Assembly (NCBI GenBank): GCA_003223935.1
Contig: QHXQ01000019.1
Location: 62,001 to 126,000, forward strand
Length of the DNA: 64,000 bases
Source of the DNA: Acidobacteriota bacterium
Lineage (GTDB): Bacteria; Acidobacteriota; Blastocatellia; Pyrinomonadales; Pyrinomonadaceae
Direction: 5' to 3'
Part shown: positions 23,572 through 32,566 of the stretch, piece after piece
How the letters are laid out: every line of letters starts with the position of its first letter
How positions within the stretch are numbered: position 1 is the stretch's first letter
The notes under the pieces: model-generated
Database searches by the model: none
What the model was told of the DNA's origin: nothing
Seen by the model: the letters and a program-made list of their open reading frames with translations, nothing else
Position numbers and translations under genes: made by a program

Positions 23572-23808
23572 ATGGCCGAAGAGAAACCAGTCGTTGATAA
23601 CATGCGCGCCAGCATACGCGGGCGCGTGTGTCCGCGTTGCGGCGGCAAGATCATTCCCAGCATGCGCGCCGTCTATGAGAGCAAAGACCCAGCGCAGCTT
23701 TTTCCCGTCTGGCAGTGCGAGCGTTGCGGCTACGAAGAGTTGGGCGAGAAGAAGCCGGCCACAAAGAAGGCCGGGCCGCACGGCGCGAAGAAAGAGTTAC
23801 CTGAATAA
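23572..23808 (+). CDS. Zinc-ribbon protein
   Basis: 78 residues with two CxxC knuckles, RVCPRCGGKIIP and WQCERCGYEELG, and a Lys-rich tail. The fold is a single rubredoxin-like zinc ribbon. Function is unknown; it follows the oxidase genes at 14 nt spacing. ATG 23572 is chosen because upstream in-frame starts overlap the preceding gene. Confidence 0.65.
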   Translation: MAEEKPVVDNMRASIRGRVCPRCGGKIIPSMRAVYESKDPAQLFPVWQCERCGYEELGEKKPATKKAGPHGAKKELPE

Positions 23809-23810
23809 AG

Positions 23811-23885
23811 GAACGATGAACGCGGTAAGATGAACGATGAATGACAGGCAGTTGTTTTAATTCATCGTTCTGCGTTCATCTTTTT
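23811..23885. repeat. Heptamer-type palindrome, unit GAACGAT
   Basis: Left side has GAACGAT, GAACGCG, GTAAGAT, GAACGAT units; the right arm ATTCATCGTTC...GCGTTCATC (23860-23880) pairs with it and is followed by five T. It could act as an intrinsic terminator between the zinc-ribbon and DUF420 genes. Confidence 0.65.
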
Positions 23886-23889
23886 ATAT

Positions 23890-24315
23890 ATGAGTTATGA
23901 TGCGCTCCCGCACCTGAACGCAACCTTGAACGCGACGAGCGGCGTATTACTCTGCGCCGGTTTCTATTTCATACGGCGGCGGCAAATCTCCGCGCATCGC
24001 GCGTGCATGTTGGCTGCGCTCGCCGCTTCGGTTGCATTTCTCATCTCCTATCTCGTCTACCACGCGCATCACGGTACGACGCGCTTCGCCGGTCAAGGCG
24101 CGGTGCGCCCACTCTACTTCTTCATTCTGACGACACACACGATCCTCGCTGCTGTCATCGTGCCTCTGATCGTCATCACGCTCGGTCGGGCTTGGCGCGG
24201 CGAATTCGGGCGGCACCTGCGGCTTGCGCGCTGGACGCTGCCGCTCTGGCTATACGTCTCCGTGACGGGCGTCGTGGTTTACCTGATGCTTTATCATTTC
24301 TATGCTGCCCCTTGA
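23890..24315 (+). CDS. DUF420 membrane protein (CtaM-like oxidase assembly)
   Basis: 141 residues, four membrane helices. DUF420 signature residues are LPHLNATLNATSGVLL, AHRACMLAALAASVAFLISY, RPLYFFILTTHTILAA and ARWTLPLWLYVSVTGVVVYLMLYH. Relatives sit beside haem-copper oxidase genes, and in Firmicutes (CtaM) are needed for aa3 oxidase activity. It is consistent with an oxidase assembly role here. Confidence 0.88.
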   Translation: MSYDALPHLNATLNATSGVLLCAGFYFIRRRQISAHRACMLAALAASVAFLISYLVYHAHHGTTRFAGQGAVRPLYFFILTTHTILAAVIVPLIVITLGRAWRGEFGRHLRLARWTLPLWLYVSVTGVVVYLMLYHFYAAP

Positions 24316-24331
24316 AACTGACTCGCAAGGC

Positions 24332-25213
24332 ATGACTGAGAGTAACGGTCATCACGCAAACCGCCAACGCGCTGCGCTTCACGCGCAGGGACGACGGCGC
24401 ACGCCTTGGCCGCTGGCGGTGGTCGCGGCGCTCTTCGTCATCGTGCCGTTTCTGGCTTGGTACGGTACATGGTTCGGGCGCAGTCTGAACGATACAGAGA
24501 TCGAAAATTATCTAACAGATGAAGCAAACCCGCGCCACGAGCAGCACGCGCTCTCGCAGATCGTCGAGCGCATGAAGCGGGGCGACGCGAGCGTGCGTCG
24601 TTGGTATCCGCAGGTCGTCGCGCTTGCGTCGAGCCAGCACGCGGACGTGCGCATGACCGCCGCTTGGGTGATGGGCGGCGACACAAAGAGCGAAGAGTTT
24701 CACACTGGCTTGTTGCGCTTGCTCGCAGACAATGAACCGATTGTCCGGCGCAACGCCGCGCTCGCGCTCGTCTCTTTCAACGACGCACGCAGCCGCGCGG
24801 AACTCACAGCGATGCTGCGTCCGTACACCTTCAACGCGCCCATCGCCGGTCAACTCGTCTCCGTCTTACCGGTCGGCACACCAGTCAAACGCGAAGCGAT
24901 GCTCGCACGTATTAAGCTCGCCTCTGATCAACTCGTGGAGATTCGCTCGCCTCTACCCGGCCGGATCGAACAACTTGCCGCCGCGCCCGACGCGCGGATC
25001 ACACAAGGGCAGCCTCTGCTCACGCTCGCGCCCGACGCAGACAGCGCGCTCGACGCGCTCGTAGGTTTGCGCTTCGTCGGCGCGCAAGAAGATTTGCCAG
25101 AGGTTGAACGGTACGCAAGCGGTGTCGCAGGCATGCCCGAAGAGATCAAAAAGGAAGCGGCGTTGACGGCCGAAACCATCAAGCGCCGCGCGGAGCAGAA
25201 TAGAACGAATTAA
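24332..25213 (+). CDS. Membrane-anchored HEAT-repeat protein with biotinyl/lipoyl-like segment
   Basis: About 293 residues. One N-terminal helix (WPLAVVAALFVIVPFLAWYG) is followed by HEAT-like helical repeats (HADVRMTAAWVMGGD, NEPIVRRNAALALVSFND). A beta-rich stretch resembles a biotinyl/lipoyl hammerhead (EIRSPLPGRIEQLAAAPDARI, TQGQPLLTLAPD) but lacks a central Lys. The C terminus is helical. It ends the oxidase cluster, slightly overlapping DUF420 if the ATG at 24302 is used. Function is unknown; scaffolding in oxidase assembly is one possibility. Confidence 0.6.
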   Translation: MTESNGHHANRQRAALHAQGRRRTPWPLAVVAALFVIVPFLAWYGTWFGRSLNDTEIENYLTDEANPRHEQHALSQIVERMKRGDASVRRWYPQVVALASSQHADVRMTAAWVMGGDTKSEEFHTGLLRLLADNEPIVRRNAALALVSFNDARSRAELTAMLRPYTFNAPIAGQLVSVLPVGTPVKREAMLARIKLASDQLVEIRSPLPGRIEQLAAAPDARITQGQPLLTLAPDADSALDALVGLRFVGAQEDLPEVERYASGVAGMPEEIKKEAALTAETIKRRAEQNRTN

Positions 25214-25216
25214 AAA

Positions 25217-25588
25217 TTAACCGGCCGCCGCTGTCGGTGCGTCCGGCAGAGTGATGCCGTGTGCCGCTTCCCAATCTTCGGTCGGCACCATCTCGATTGC
25301 GTCCCACGGACAGCCGTCGAGGAAAGCGCCCTCAGGCCCCTTGCTGATGCACTTCTGACAACCGATGCAGAGTTCCGGGTCAACCTCTATACGCCCGAAC
25401 GGTGGGTGATCTTCGTCCGGCACCCAGAACATACATGCTTCAATCGGACAATACTCGATGCACGCGGGCGAGCCGGCGCAACCCGTGCAGCAATCGGTCG
25501 TAATCGCCAGAATGCGCGGTTTCTTTTTCCGCGTCGCCTTGCCGTCGCCGATTGACATCGGCCAATGCTTCTCAATAACTTGAATCAT
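25217..25588 (-). CDS. Ferredoxin with two [4Fe-4S]-type cysteine sets
   Basis: 123 residues from the ATG at 25588. First set: CCTGCAGSPACIEYCP; second set: LCIGCQKCISKGPEGAFLDGCP. The spacing is that of a 2[4Fe-4S] or [3Fe-4S][4Fe-4S] ferredoxin with an insertion (MFWVPDEDHPPFGRIEVDPE) between the clusters. The protein is probably a cytoplasmic electron carrier; in a chlorophototroph it could accept from the reaction centre, but nothing here proves that. It is convergent with the HEAT gene, with 3 nt between them. Confidence 0.85.
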   Translation of the reverse strand: MIQVIEKHWPMSIGDGKATRKKKPRILAITTDCCTGCAGSPACIEYCPIEACMFWVPDEDHPPFGRIEVDPELCIGCQKCISKGPEGAFLDGCPWDAIEMVPTEDWEAAHGITLPDAPTAAAG

Positions 25589-25704
25589 GCAGTGTTCCCG
25601 TTGATAACTGCCGAAGAATAACGAACATGGATACTTTAACACGGCGCGTGATGTGCCTCAATCATTATCTGCGCCCGGCCACAAACTGAAGACCTGAGAA
25701 CGTG

Positions 25705-25887
25705 TCATTCAACTTGCGCCCGCTCAATCTTCTGTTGCAATTCTTCGAGTAGCGCAACCTGTCTCCGTAATAGTTCTTTGTAATCCTGCGTGTCCGTGTG
25801 ATGCAATTCGTGCAGCATCGCCGTGCGCTTGGCGTCTAGCAATTCAAGCAGGAACTCTCGCTCCTGCGAAGTGATATTGAGCATCAT
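25705..25887 (-). CDS. Small coiled-coil protein
   Basis: About 60 residues from the tandem ATGs at 25884/25887. It is helical and charged throughout (LNITSQEREFLLELLDAKR, LLRRQVALLEELQQKIERA) with heptad-like leucines. Family and function are not recognised. Codon use resembles the neighbours, so it is probably real. Confidence 0.5.
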   Translation of the reverse strand: MMLNITSQEREFLLELLDAKRTAMLHELHHTDTQDYKELLRRQVALLEELQQKIERAQVE

Positions 25888-26164
25888 GACTCTAAACTCC
25901 TGCATGCTTTGGGGCATCGAACGCAAATTTTCTTCGGGTTAAATTTACCGATCAATGCATACTAAATCAACCCGCTTCAAGCGACGAGGCCTTGACCACC
26001 CTGCCCGTTGCGAAAAGTGCTGCCGCCTGTCAGGTTCGTGGTAAAATCACAACCACTCTTAATCGTTGTAGTAGTTCGTTTGATTCTTGAGCGCATCGCG
26101 GTCGAAGAAAGGCGACCGGCGTTTGTCCGCTCGCAAGGCGGGCGGCGGCGCGAATACTCTCGCA

Positions 26165-26947
26165 ATGGAAACTGTGGCTGGCATCTTTGGCGTGCGGGCT
26201 GACGCAGAAGCGGCAGTCGAGCGTCTGCGCGCGCTCGGCATCAGTGAAAACAATATCTCTTTGCTGATGCCGGGCACGACCCCCGAACAATTGGACGAGC
26301 GCGTGCCAACGACCGAGACGGAGCAACCGGGCATGGGCACAGCACTGGGCGGCGCGGTCGGCGGCGCGATAGGCATCGCGGGCGGACTGCATCTCGGCTT
26401 GGCGTTGTCGAGTCTGTTTGTGCCGGGCGTCGGGCCTGTGTTGGCGGCGGGCGTCGTCGGCGCGGCGCTCTTAGGCACGGGCGGTGCGGCTGCGGGCATG
26501 GCTGCGGGCGGCGCTATTGAAGAAAACTTGGCCGTCGGCTTGCCGCACGATGAGTTGTTCGTCTATGAAGATGCGCTGCGACAGGGGCGCACAGTTGTCA
26601 TCGCCGTTGCAGAGTCGGACGAACAGGGCGCGGCGGCGCGGCGTACGCTCGCGCTGGCGGGCGCTGAGACCGTTGATGCAGCGTGCGATGAATGGTGGAT
26701 CGGTCTGCGCGATGCAGAGATGGAAGCTTACACCGGACAAGGCAGTGACTTCGTGCGCGATGAGCCGATCTACCGGCGCGGCTTTGAGGCGGCGTTGCAT
26801 CCAAAGGCGCGAGGTCAGGCTTACGCCGACGACATAGCGCGGCTGCGCCAGTGCTACGGTGACGAGTGCGACGCGGAAGCCTTTCGACGCGGCTATGAGC
26901 GCGGGCAAGACTATCACGCGCGTCTGCGGGAGCGTTACAAAGGTTGA
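26165..26947 (+). CDS. Stress-type protein with YflT-like N terminus and glycine-zipper segment
   Basis: 260 residues from ATG 26165. The N-terminal ferredoxin-like half reads ETVAGIFGVRADAEAAVERL and GISENNISLLMPG, as in YflT/DUF1269-type general stress proteins. The middle carries long Gly/Ala runs (LGGAVGGAIGIAGGLHLGLA and following) forming glycine-zipper membrane hairpins. The C-terminal third is hydrophilic and Arg-rich (ARLRQCYGDECDAEAFRRGY). It is likely membrane-associated and stress-linked by family resemblance only. The last 4 bases overlap a tiny downstream gene. Confidence 0.7.
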   Translation: METVAGIFGVRADAEAAVERLRALGISENNISLLMPGTTPEQLDERVPTTETEQPGMGTALGGAVGGAIGIAGGLHLGLALSSLFVPGVGPVLAAGVVGAALLGTGGAAAGMAAGGAIEENLAVGLPHDELFVYEDALRQGRTVVIAVAESDEQGAAARRTLALAGAETVDAACDEWWIGLRDAEMEAYTGQGSDFVRDEPIYRRGFEAALHPKARGQAYADDIARLRQCYGDECDAEAFRRGYERGQDYHARLRERYKG

Positions 26948-27114
26948 AAGATACGCTGCTCAGTATCTTCGTACTCGGCGCCATCCTCGGCGTGAGCGCG
27001 CTCATCACGCAATGGTTCGCGCGCACGATGTATCGCACCTGCGCGGCCTGCGGCACGCTCAACGCGAAGCGGCGCACGCATTGCCGCTCGTGTGGTCAAG
27101 CGATACAAAACTAG
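26944..27114 (+). CDS. 56-residue membrane zinc-ribbon protein
   Basis: TTG at 26944 overlaps the previous stop (TTGA) and runs to TAG at 27112-27114. The product starts with a hydrophobic helix (LLSIFVLGAILGVSALI) and ends with a compact zinc knuckle, CAACGTLNAKRRTHCRSCG, giving two CxxC pairs. GGGAG lies about 10 nt upstream. Short, but the helix-plus-CxxC pattern and the 4-nt overlap argue it is real. Function unknown. Confidence 0.6.
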   Translation: MKDTLLSIFVLGAILGVSALITQWFARTMYRTCAACGTLNAKRRTHCRSCGQAIQN

Positions 27115-27181
27115 CAACTCTGTGTCTGTTGAAACTGATCGCTCGCTACTTTCAATCTTGATCCAATTAAGAGGACCACAG

Positions 27182-29002
27182 GTGGCCCGACTCAGCAAAC
27201 TGCTCATCCTGCTGTTTACGATCATGACTGTCGAGGCAAACGCACAGAACTCGCCGCCCATTCCGCCCGAATGGCGGACGCCTGCTGAACAGACCGACTA
27301 CCGCGAGACGCCGCGCTACGATGAGACGGTCGCTTACTGCCGCAAGCTCGCCGCCGCTTCGCCCTTGATCCGTTACACGGATTTTGGTCGTAGCGGCGAA
27401 GGGCGCGCACTGCCGCTCGTCGTTGCCGCAAGCGGCGACACGTTCACGCCTGAAGCCGCACATCGCGCGGGCAAGGTCGTCGTGCTCATCCAAGCGAACA
27501 TTCACGCGGGCGAGACCGACGGCAAAGACGCGGGGCTGGCGCTGCTACGCGACATCGTGATTACGAAGACGCGTGCCGGGCTGCTTGAACACGCCGTCGT
27601 CCTCTTCATCCCGATCTATAACGTTGACGGGCACGAACGGCGCAGCCCTTACAATCGCATCAATCAAAACGGCCCCGCAGAGATGGGCTGGCGCGCGAAC
27701 GCGACCAATCTCAATCTGAATCGCGATTACATGAAAGCGGACGCGCCGGAGACGCGCGCTTGGCTGCGCCTATGGAATGAGTGGCAACCCGACCTGTTCA
27801 TTGATTGTCACGTGACGGACGGCGCGGATTTTCGCTACGACGTGACCTATCAGTATGAAGCGGGCGAGAACGTGCCCGCGCCTCTGCGCGAGTGGTGGCG
27901 CACGGCGTATGAGGGGCGTATCGTGCCGTCAGCCGAAGCGGCAGGCAGGTTGTTTTCAACCTATCTCGTCTTTCGTGACAATCGCGATCCACAACACAAA
28001 GGCGTCGAAGGCTTCATCGGCACGCCGCGCTTCGCCACCGGCTACACGCCTTTGCGCAATCGTCCGGGCTTGCTCATCGAGACGCACATGCTCAAAGACT
28101 ATCGCACGCGCGTCCTCGGCACTTATGATCTCTTGCGTGCAGCGCTCGAAGAAGTAAACCGCGACCCCGAAGGACTGTTGCGCGCAGACCGCGCGGCGGA
28201 CGAGCAGGTGACGAGCGAAGGGCGCACGTATGATCCAGCGCGCAAGGTTGCTCTGCGGCTCGCGTTTACAGACAAGTCTGTGCCGCGCTTGATCAAGGGC
28301 ATTGAGTTTCACACCGAGTTGAGCGACGTGTCGGGCGCGTTGCGCGTCGTCTATGGCACGAAGCTGTTTGATTACACCGTGCCATTCTTCAACGAGACGC
28401 ATGCTGTTGTCTCGGTCGCGCCGCCGCTCTCCTACATCATCCCGCCCCAATGGACGAGCGTGATTGACGTGCTCGCGGCGCACGGCTTGCGCATGCAACG
28501 TCTGGCCGAGCCTTTGACCGTTGATGTTGAGAGCTATCGGTTCAGCGAAGTGAAGTGGGGCAGCAGTTCGTTTGAAGGGCGCGTGTTAGTGGCGCAGAAG
28601 AATCAGACGGTCAGCGAGCGGCGGACGTATCCAGCCGGCTCGGTCGTCGTGCCGTTAGCGCAGCCGGCGGCGCGTGTGGCGCTCAATCTGCTCGAACCCG
28701 ACGCGCCCGACTCGTTCGTCGCGTGGGGCTTCTTCAATTCCGTCTTCGAGCAGAAAGAGTATGGCGAGGATTATGTCTTAGAAAAACTGGCGCGCGAGAT
28801 GTTGGCGCACGACGAGAAACTGCGCCACGAGTTTGAGCAGCGCGTAGCGAACGATCCGAAGTTCGCCGCCAGCGCGCAAGAACGCCTGCGCTTCTTTCAC
28901 GAGCGTTCGCCCTTTTGGGATCGGCAGTTGAATCTCTACCCGGTCGGGCGCATCACGACGCCGACGGACGCACGGCTCGTCGAGTTCACCTCAGCCAAAT
29001 GA
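27182..29002 (+). CDS. Secreted M14-family zinc carboxypeptidase
   Basis: About 606 residues from GTG 27182, with AGAGGA about 8 nt upstream. A signal peptide (LLILLFTIMTVEANA) is followed by the M14 catalytic domain: GRSGEGRALPLVVAAS, zinc ligands in NIHAGETDGKDAGL (His and Glu) and a third His in FIDCHVTDG. The substrate-binding Asn/Arg pair is plausibly in NATNLNLNRDYMK. The C-terminal 250 residues are a beta-rich accessory region. It is probably a periplasmic or extracellular peptidase. Earlier in-frame starts overlap the 56-residue gene and lack a signal. Confidence 0.85.
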   Translation: MARLSKLLILLFTIMTVEANAQNSPPIPPEWRTPAEQTDYRETPRYDETVAYCRKLAAASPLIRYTDFGRSGEGRALPLVVAASGDTFTPEAAHRAGKVVVLIQANIHAGETDGKDAGLALLRDIVITKTRAGLLEHAVVLFIPIYNVDGHERRSPYNRINQNGPAEMGWRANATNLNLNRDYMKADAPETRAWLRLWNEWQPDLFIDCHVTDGADFRYDVTYQYEAGENVPAPLREWWRTAYEGRIVPSAEAAGRLFSTYLVFRDNRDPQHKGVEGFIGTPRFATGYTPLRNRPGLLIETHMLKDYRTRVLGTYDLLRAALEEVNRDPEGLLRADRAADEQVTSEGRTYDPARKVALRLAFTDKSVPRLIKGIEFHTELSDVSGALRVVYGTKLFDYTVPFFNETHAVVSVAPPLSYIIPPQWTSVIDVLAAHGLRMQRLAEPLTVDVESYRFSEVKWGSSSFEGRVLVAQKNQTVSERRTYPAGSVVVPLAQPAARVALNLLEPDAPDSFVAWGFFNSVFEQKEYGEDYVLEKLAREMLAHDEKLRHEFEQRVANDPKFAASAQERLRFFHERSPFWDRQLNLYPVGRITTPTDARLVEFTSAK

Positions 29003-29038
29003 AAAAGGGGATGCGCTGTTTGCGAGGGGCGCATCCCC
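29001..29038 (-). terminator. Intrinsic terminator between convergent genes
   Basis: GGGGATGCGC (29007-29016) and GCGCATCCCC (29029-29038) form a perfect 10-bp stem with a 12-nt loop. Read on the minus strand it is followed by TTTTTC, so it best serves the small minus-strand gene; it may act on both strands. Confidence 0.75.
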
Positions 29039-29063
29039 GGCTCGCTTGTTCCCCTTACTCGCG

Positions 29064-29213
29064 CTAAACCGTGCGCCGGCCCGTCAGCAACTGAATGACG
29101 AGCAGAACGAGGGCGATGACCAAAATGATGTGAATCAAACCACCCGCAGTATATGACGTGACCACACCCAAGAGCCACAGCACGAGCAACACCACTAGAA
29201 TCGTCCACAGCAT
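29064..29213 (-). CDS. 49-residue DUF5670/lmo0937-type membrane protein
   Basis: ATG at 29213, TAG at 29064-29066. The product begins MLWTILVVLLVLWLLGVVTS and ends GRRTV, with two helices around TAGGLIHIILVI. The MLW start and GGLIHIILV core are typical of the widespread lmo0937-family tiny membrane proteins. AAGGAG lies 9 nt upstream and an intrinsic terminator follows, so this is a complete single-gene unit. Function is unknown in the family. Confidence 0.8.
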   Translation of the reverse strand: MLWTILVVLLVLWLLGVVTSYTAGGLIHIILVIALVLLVIQLLTGRRTV

Positions 29214-29828
29214 AAACGCTTTCTCCTTCGCTTAGTTATTCGTTAGTCCTGATGGTTCACTTTGAACCTGTCACCACCGTAAAAGTGCAACGACCATGCC
29301 AGCGCGCTTTGTTCGCATATCTATGAGAAAAGCTGCAAAATATGGAGTTTTACGTCAATCAGAGACTGCGCGAACGTTGAGCCTCTGGATGGAAATATGC
29401 TTGGCTTTGAGCCGCAAGGGTGTTCTAAATTCAGCCAACAACAAAGCTGTCCGGGCAAGGCTGGCCCTATGATCTTTACAATCGCGGCGCAATGGCTTTG
29501 CAACCTGAACCGGCCGCGCTTCATCCGAAAGTCTGGCGGCAGATGGTCGCTTGTGACGGCGCTGCCTCCGGTCTTCATGCGCAGCAATATCACTTCAGCC
29601 GGGAGATGCTGGACGAGCGCGAGCCGGGGATGGTAAATTGTTTGTGCGGTTGCGCCTGACAACCGCGCTTCAGCTACGAGGATTTGGCCCGCCTTAGTCG
29701 CGCGTGAAATCCCATCCGTAGTGCCCGACGACTTCAGTCGCAAATAATTCTCAGCGCAATTAATTTGATTGCAGCGCCGGCCGCCGCTCCCCTGTGCAAC
29801 GGTCGCGCTGCCCTTGGAGAGTTTTGTT
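29214..29828. other. Intergenic stretch without a supported gene
   Basis: 615 nt between the divergent DUF5670 and ftsH genes. Short ORFs exist on both strands but none shows a recognisable domain, a good ribosome-binding site or codon use like the neighbours. It probably holds both promoters. No tRNA, riboswitch or repeat was recognised. Confidence 0.5.
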
Positions 29829-31619
29829 ATGCCTTTATCCCGTCCGCTCCCCCGCACGCAAAAACTTGGCCTCGCGCTCGGCCTCGTCGCGCTCTTGCTC
29901 GCGTTCGCCATCATCTGCATCGCTTGGTACACGCACACGCACCAACCCGTCTTGCAGAAGATCAACTACACAGAGTTGCGGCAACTGAGCGACGCTGCGA
30001 CGGCCAAATCCTTGATCGTTGATGGCGAACTGATCACGGTCGTCAAGCAAGACGGCACACTCGCGCAGGCGGTGGTCACGAACTCCGTCGCGCAGCAAGA
30101 GATCATCAATGCCTTCGACCATCAACACGTGCCGATTGAGTTTCGCTCGCTTGAGCCGGGGCTGTTGAGCGCGACGCTCAACTGGGTCATCACAGGCTTG
30201 ATGCTCGCCATCCTCGGCTTCGTCGGTTGGCGCGTCTATGCCAGTATGGGCGGCGGACAGGGCAGCTTCCCCCTAGCCGACGCACAAGGGCAACAGCCCG
30301 TCACCTTCGACGAAGTGGCCGGCGTGGACGAGGCGAAGCATGAACTGGCTGAGACAATCGAGTTCCTGCGCGACCCGCAACGCTTCGGCCGGCTCGGCGG
30401 TCGCGCCCCACGTGGCATCTTACTTTCGGGCCCGCCGGGCACGGGCAAGACGCTCCTTGCGCGCGCCGCCGCGCATGAAGCAAGCGTGCCATTTCTCTCG
30501 GTCTCCGGTTCAAGCTTCCAAGAAAAATTCGCCGGTCTCGGCGCAGCGCGCGTCCGCCGTCTGTTCACCCGCGCCCGCAAAGTTGCGCCTTGCATCATCT
30601 TCATTGACGAGATTGATGCGCTGGGACGGAGTCGCGGGCGCGGCGGCGACTCAGCTTCCGCCGATCAAGATCAGACGCTCAACCAACTGCTCGTCGAGAT
30701 GGATGGCTTCGAGCAAGCGACCGGCATCGTCGTCATCGCTTCAACCAACCGCCCCGACATACTCGACTATGCGTTGACCCGACCGGGCCGTTTCGACCGC
30801 GAGATCACGGTCGGTTTAGCGAGCGCCACCGGGCGCGAAGCGATCCTGCGCGTTCACGCGCGCAAACTCACGCTCGAACCCGAACTCGATCTCGGCTGGC
30901 TCGCGCGCGGCACGCCCGGCTTCTCCGGCGCAGACCTCGCCAACCTTCTGAACGAAGCCGCCATCGCCGCCACGCGCGACAACGCGCCGGCCGTCGCCCG
31001 CCCGCACGTCGAATACGCCCGCGACAAAATTCTGATGGGCGCAGAACGCCACGGCTTCATGATTGATGAGAGCGAACGCTACGCCACGGCTGTCCACGAA
31101 GCAGGGCACGTTGCCGTCGGGCTTGATGTGCAGCACGGCGATCCGATCCATAAGGTCTCGATCCTGCCGCGTGGGCGCGCGCTTGGCGTCACACAGGCTT
31201 TGCCTGAGCGCGACCGTCTGATGAAGACGCGCGAGTACCTAGAAGATCAGATCGCGATGCTCTTGGGCGGGCGGGCCGCCGAACAGATCTTGCTGGACAC
31301 GATGACGGCCGGCGCGTCAAACGACATCGAACGCGCCGTCGAGATCGCGCGCAAGATGGTCGCAGAGTACGGCATGAGTCCATTGGGGCCTGTCCATCTT
31401 GGCAAGCCTGACGACCCACACAGCCAATCGCTGCTTGATCGCATCGAATGCGCAACAAACGACATCGTCAACGCGCAGATGCAGCGCGCCTGCGATATTG
31501 TCGCCACACGCCGCGCAGAGATCGCGCGTCTCGTCGCCGGTTTGATGGAGCGCGATACGCTCGATTCGGAAGAGATTCAAGGATGTTTCGGGCGCAAGGC
31601 GGCGCAACAAGCTGCCTAA
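29829..31619 (+). CDS. ftsH: FtsH-family membrane AAA+ zinc metalloprotease
   Basis: 596 residues. Two membrane helices (about 14-34 and 117-138) flank a periplasmic segment. The AAA+ domain has Walker A GPPGTGKT (about 201), Walker [11 protein letters not shown], and the second-region ATP motif [19 protein letters not shown]. The peptidase zinc site HEAGH lies at about 423, with the third ligand in GASNDIERA. The pore loop reads [15 protein letters not shown] where usual FtsH has DFVEMFVGVGASRVR, so the pore Phe is kept but neighbours differ. It degrades membrane and short-lived cytoplasmic proteins. Divergence suggests a paralogue rather than the main housekeeping copy. Confidence 0.9.
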   Translation: MPLSRPLPRTQKLGLALGLVALLLAFAIICIAWYTHTHQPVLQKINYTELRQLSDAATAKSLIVDGELITVVKQDGTLAQAVVTNSVAQQEIINAFDHQHVPIEFRSLEPGLLSATLNWVITGLMLAILGFVGWRVYASMGGGQGSFPLADAQGQQPVTFDEVAGVDEAKHELAETIEFLRDPQRFGRLGGRAPRGILLSGPPGTGKTLLARAAAHEASVPFLSVSGSSFQEKFAGLGAARVRRLFTRARKVAPCIIFIDEIDALGRSRGRGGDSASADQDQTLNQLLVEMDGFEQATGIVVIASTNRPDILDYALTRPGRFDREITVGLASATGREAILRVHARKLTLEPELDLGWLARGTPGFSGADLANLLNEAAIAATRDNAPAVARPHVEYARDKILMGAERHGFMIDESERYATAVHEAGHVAVGLDVQHGDPIHKVSILPRGRALGVTQALPERDRLMKTREYLEDQIAMLLGGRAAEQILLDTMTAGASNDIERAVEIARKMVAEYGMSPLGPVHLGKPDDPHSQSLLDRIECATNDIVNAQMQRACDIVATRRAEIARLVAGLMERDTLDSEEIQGCFGRKAAQQAA

Positions 31620-31624
31620 GAAAT

Positions 31625-31738
31625 AGTACGCAGAAAGCAGTAGGCAGAAGGCGGTAAAGAGCCGGTTGAATTTTCACTCGCGGATTTGAGCGAATTTCAA
31701 CCGGCTGCTTTCTGCTTACTGCCTACTGCTTTCTGCTG
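31625..31738. repeat. Large heptamer palindrome, unit GCAGTAG/GCAGAAA
   Basis: The left side has GCAGAAA, GCAGTAG, GCAGAAG, GCGGTAA units and the right side TTTCTGC, TTACTGC, CTACTGC, TTTCTGC. A nested perfect 11-bp pair AGCCGGTTGAA/TTCAACCGGCT lies inside. It is the largest element of the family in the window, located between ftsH and the Mrr-N gene. Confidence 0.8.
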
Positions 31739-31831
31739 TTCCCCGCTTGCTCAATCCAAGGTTTCTCCTGTAACTTTGCCGGCGAAGGGCAAGCTGTAAC
31801 GTCATTCCGAAATGCTCCCGTCTAAATTGTC

Positions 31832-32566
31832 ATGACACTCCCCGGTATCGCCCGGCTCGAACTCCCGATCTTGCAGGAACTCGTCGCCACAGGCGGCGCT
31901 GACGACGTGCGCTTTCTCTACCAACGGCTCGTCGCTTACTTTCCGCAAATTACAGATGCGGACAAGCATGCGCTCACTAACGGCGAGTTGCGCGGCTGGC
32001 GGCGACATGTCCAACGCGCCGGTCGCGTGCTCGACGAGAAGCGACAGATCGCGCGCAACAAGCGCGGACAATGGACGATTACTGCGCAAGGTCGCCGCCG
32101 CGTTACAGAAGAAGCGCCAAGTTTCTCTTTCAGTGTCGCGGCTGATACACAACCGACTGGCTCGGCTTCTTACTCGCACGCAGACGTGCAGCAGATGCTC
32201 TTAGACATCGGGCACGCGCTCGGCTATCACGCCGAAAGGGAGTTTGATTATTACGACGTGGTCTGGCGCGCGAGCGCGCAGAGCCAGCGCCTAAGCCACA
32301 TCTTTGAGGTGCAGCGCAAGGGCAATGTTGATGCGGCGCTCGCCAAACTCAAACGCGCTTACGATGCGCAACGCTCGAAGCCTTTTCTCGTCGTCGCCAG
32401 CGAGCGCGACACGAATCGTGCCGAGATGCAGTTAAGCCTTGCGCGCACGGGCGCGTTTCACGAAATCGGTCGCGTCACAACCATTCTCAGTTTCGAGCAA
32501 CTGCACCGGCTGCATCGCGCGCTCAATTCTGTTTCAGACTTGCTGACGCTAATCTTTGAACGATGA
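31832..32566 (+). CDS. Winged-helix (Mrr N-terminal-like) protein with possible nuclease-like C-terminal domain
   Basis: 244 residues. The N-terminal half fits the Mrr_N winged helix (ITDADKHALTNGELRGWRRHVQRAG, VLDEKRQIARNKRGQWTITAQGRRR). The C-terminal half has YYDVVWRASAQSQRLSHIFEVQRKGNVDAALAKL broken across two strands; the D-x(n)-EVQRK pattern resembles a PD-(D/E)xK core but is not certain. It overlaps mutS by 4 nt (ATGA), so the two are co-translated. A DNA-handling role is a reasonable guess; no methylase neighbour is present, so a classical restriction system is not supported. Confidence 0.55.
   Translation: MTLPGIARLELPILQELVATGGADDVRFLYQRLVAYFPQITDADKHALTNGELRGWRRHVQRAGRVLDEKRQIARNKRGQWTITAQGRRRVTEEAPSFSFSVAADTQPTGSASYSHADVQQMLLDIGHALGYHAEREFDYYDVVWRASAQSQRLSHIFEVQRKGNVDAALAKLKRAYDAQRSKPFLVVASERDTNRAEMQLSLARTGAFHEIGRVTTILSFEQLHRLHRALNSVSDLLTLIFER

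Noticed and set aside
28936..29208. 90-residue minus-strand ORF
   Set aside because: It is out of frame with the clearly conserved 49-residue membrane protein, which has an ideal ribosome-binding site.
29321..29965. 214-residue minus-strand ORF
   Set aside because: It overlaps the ftsH start region, shows no domain or ribosome-binding site, and has unusual composition; taken as spurious.
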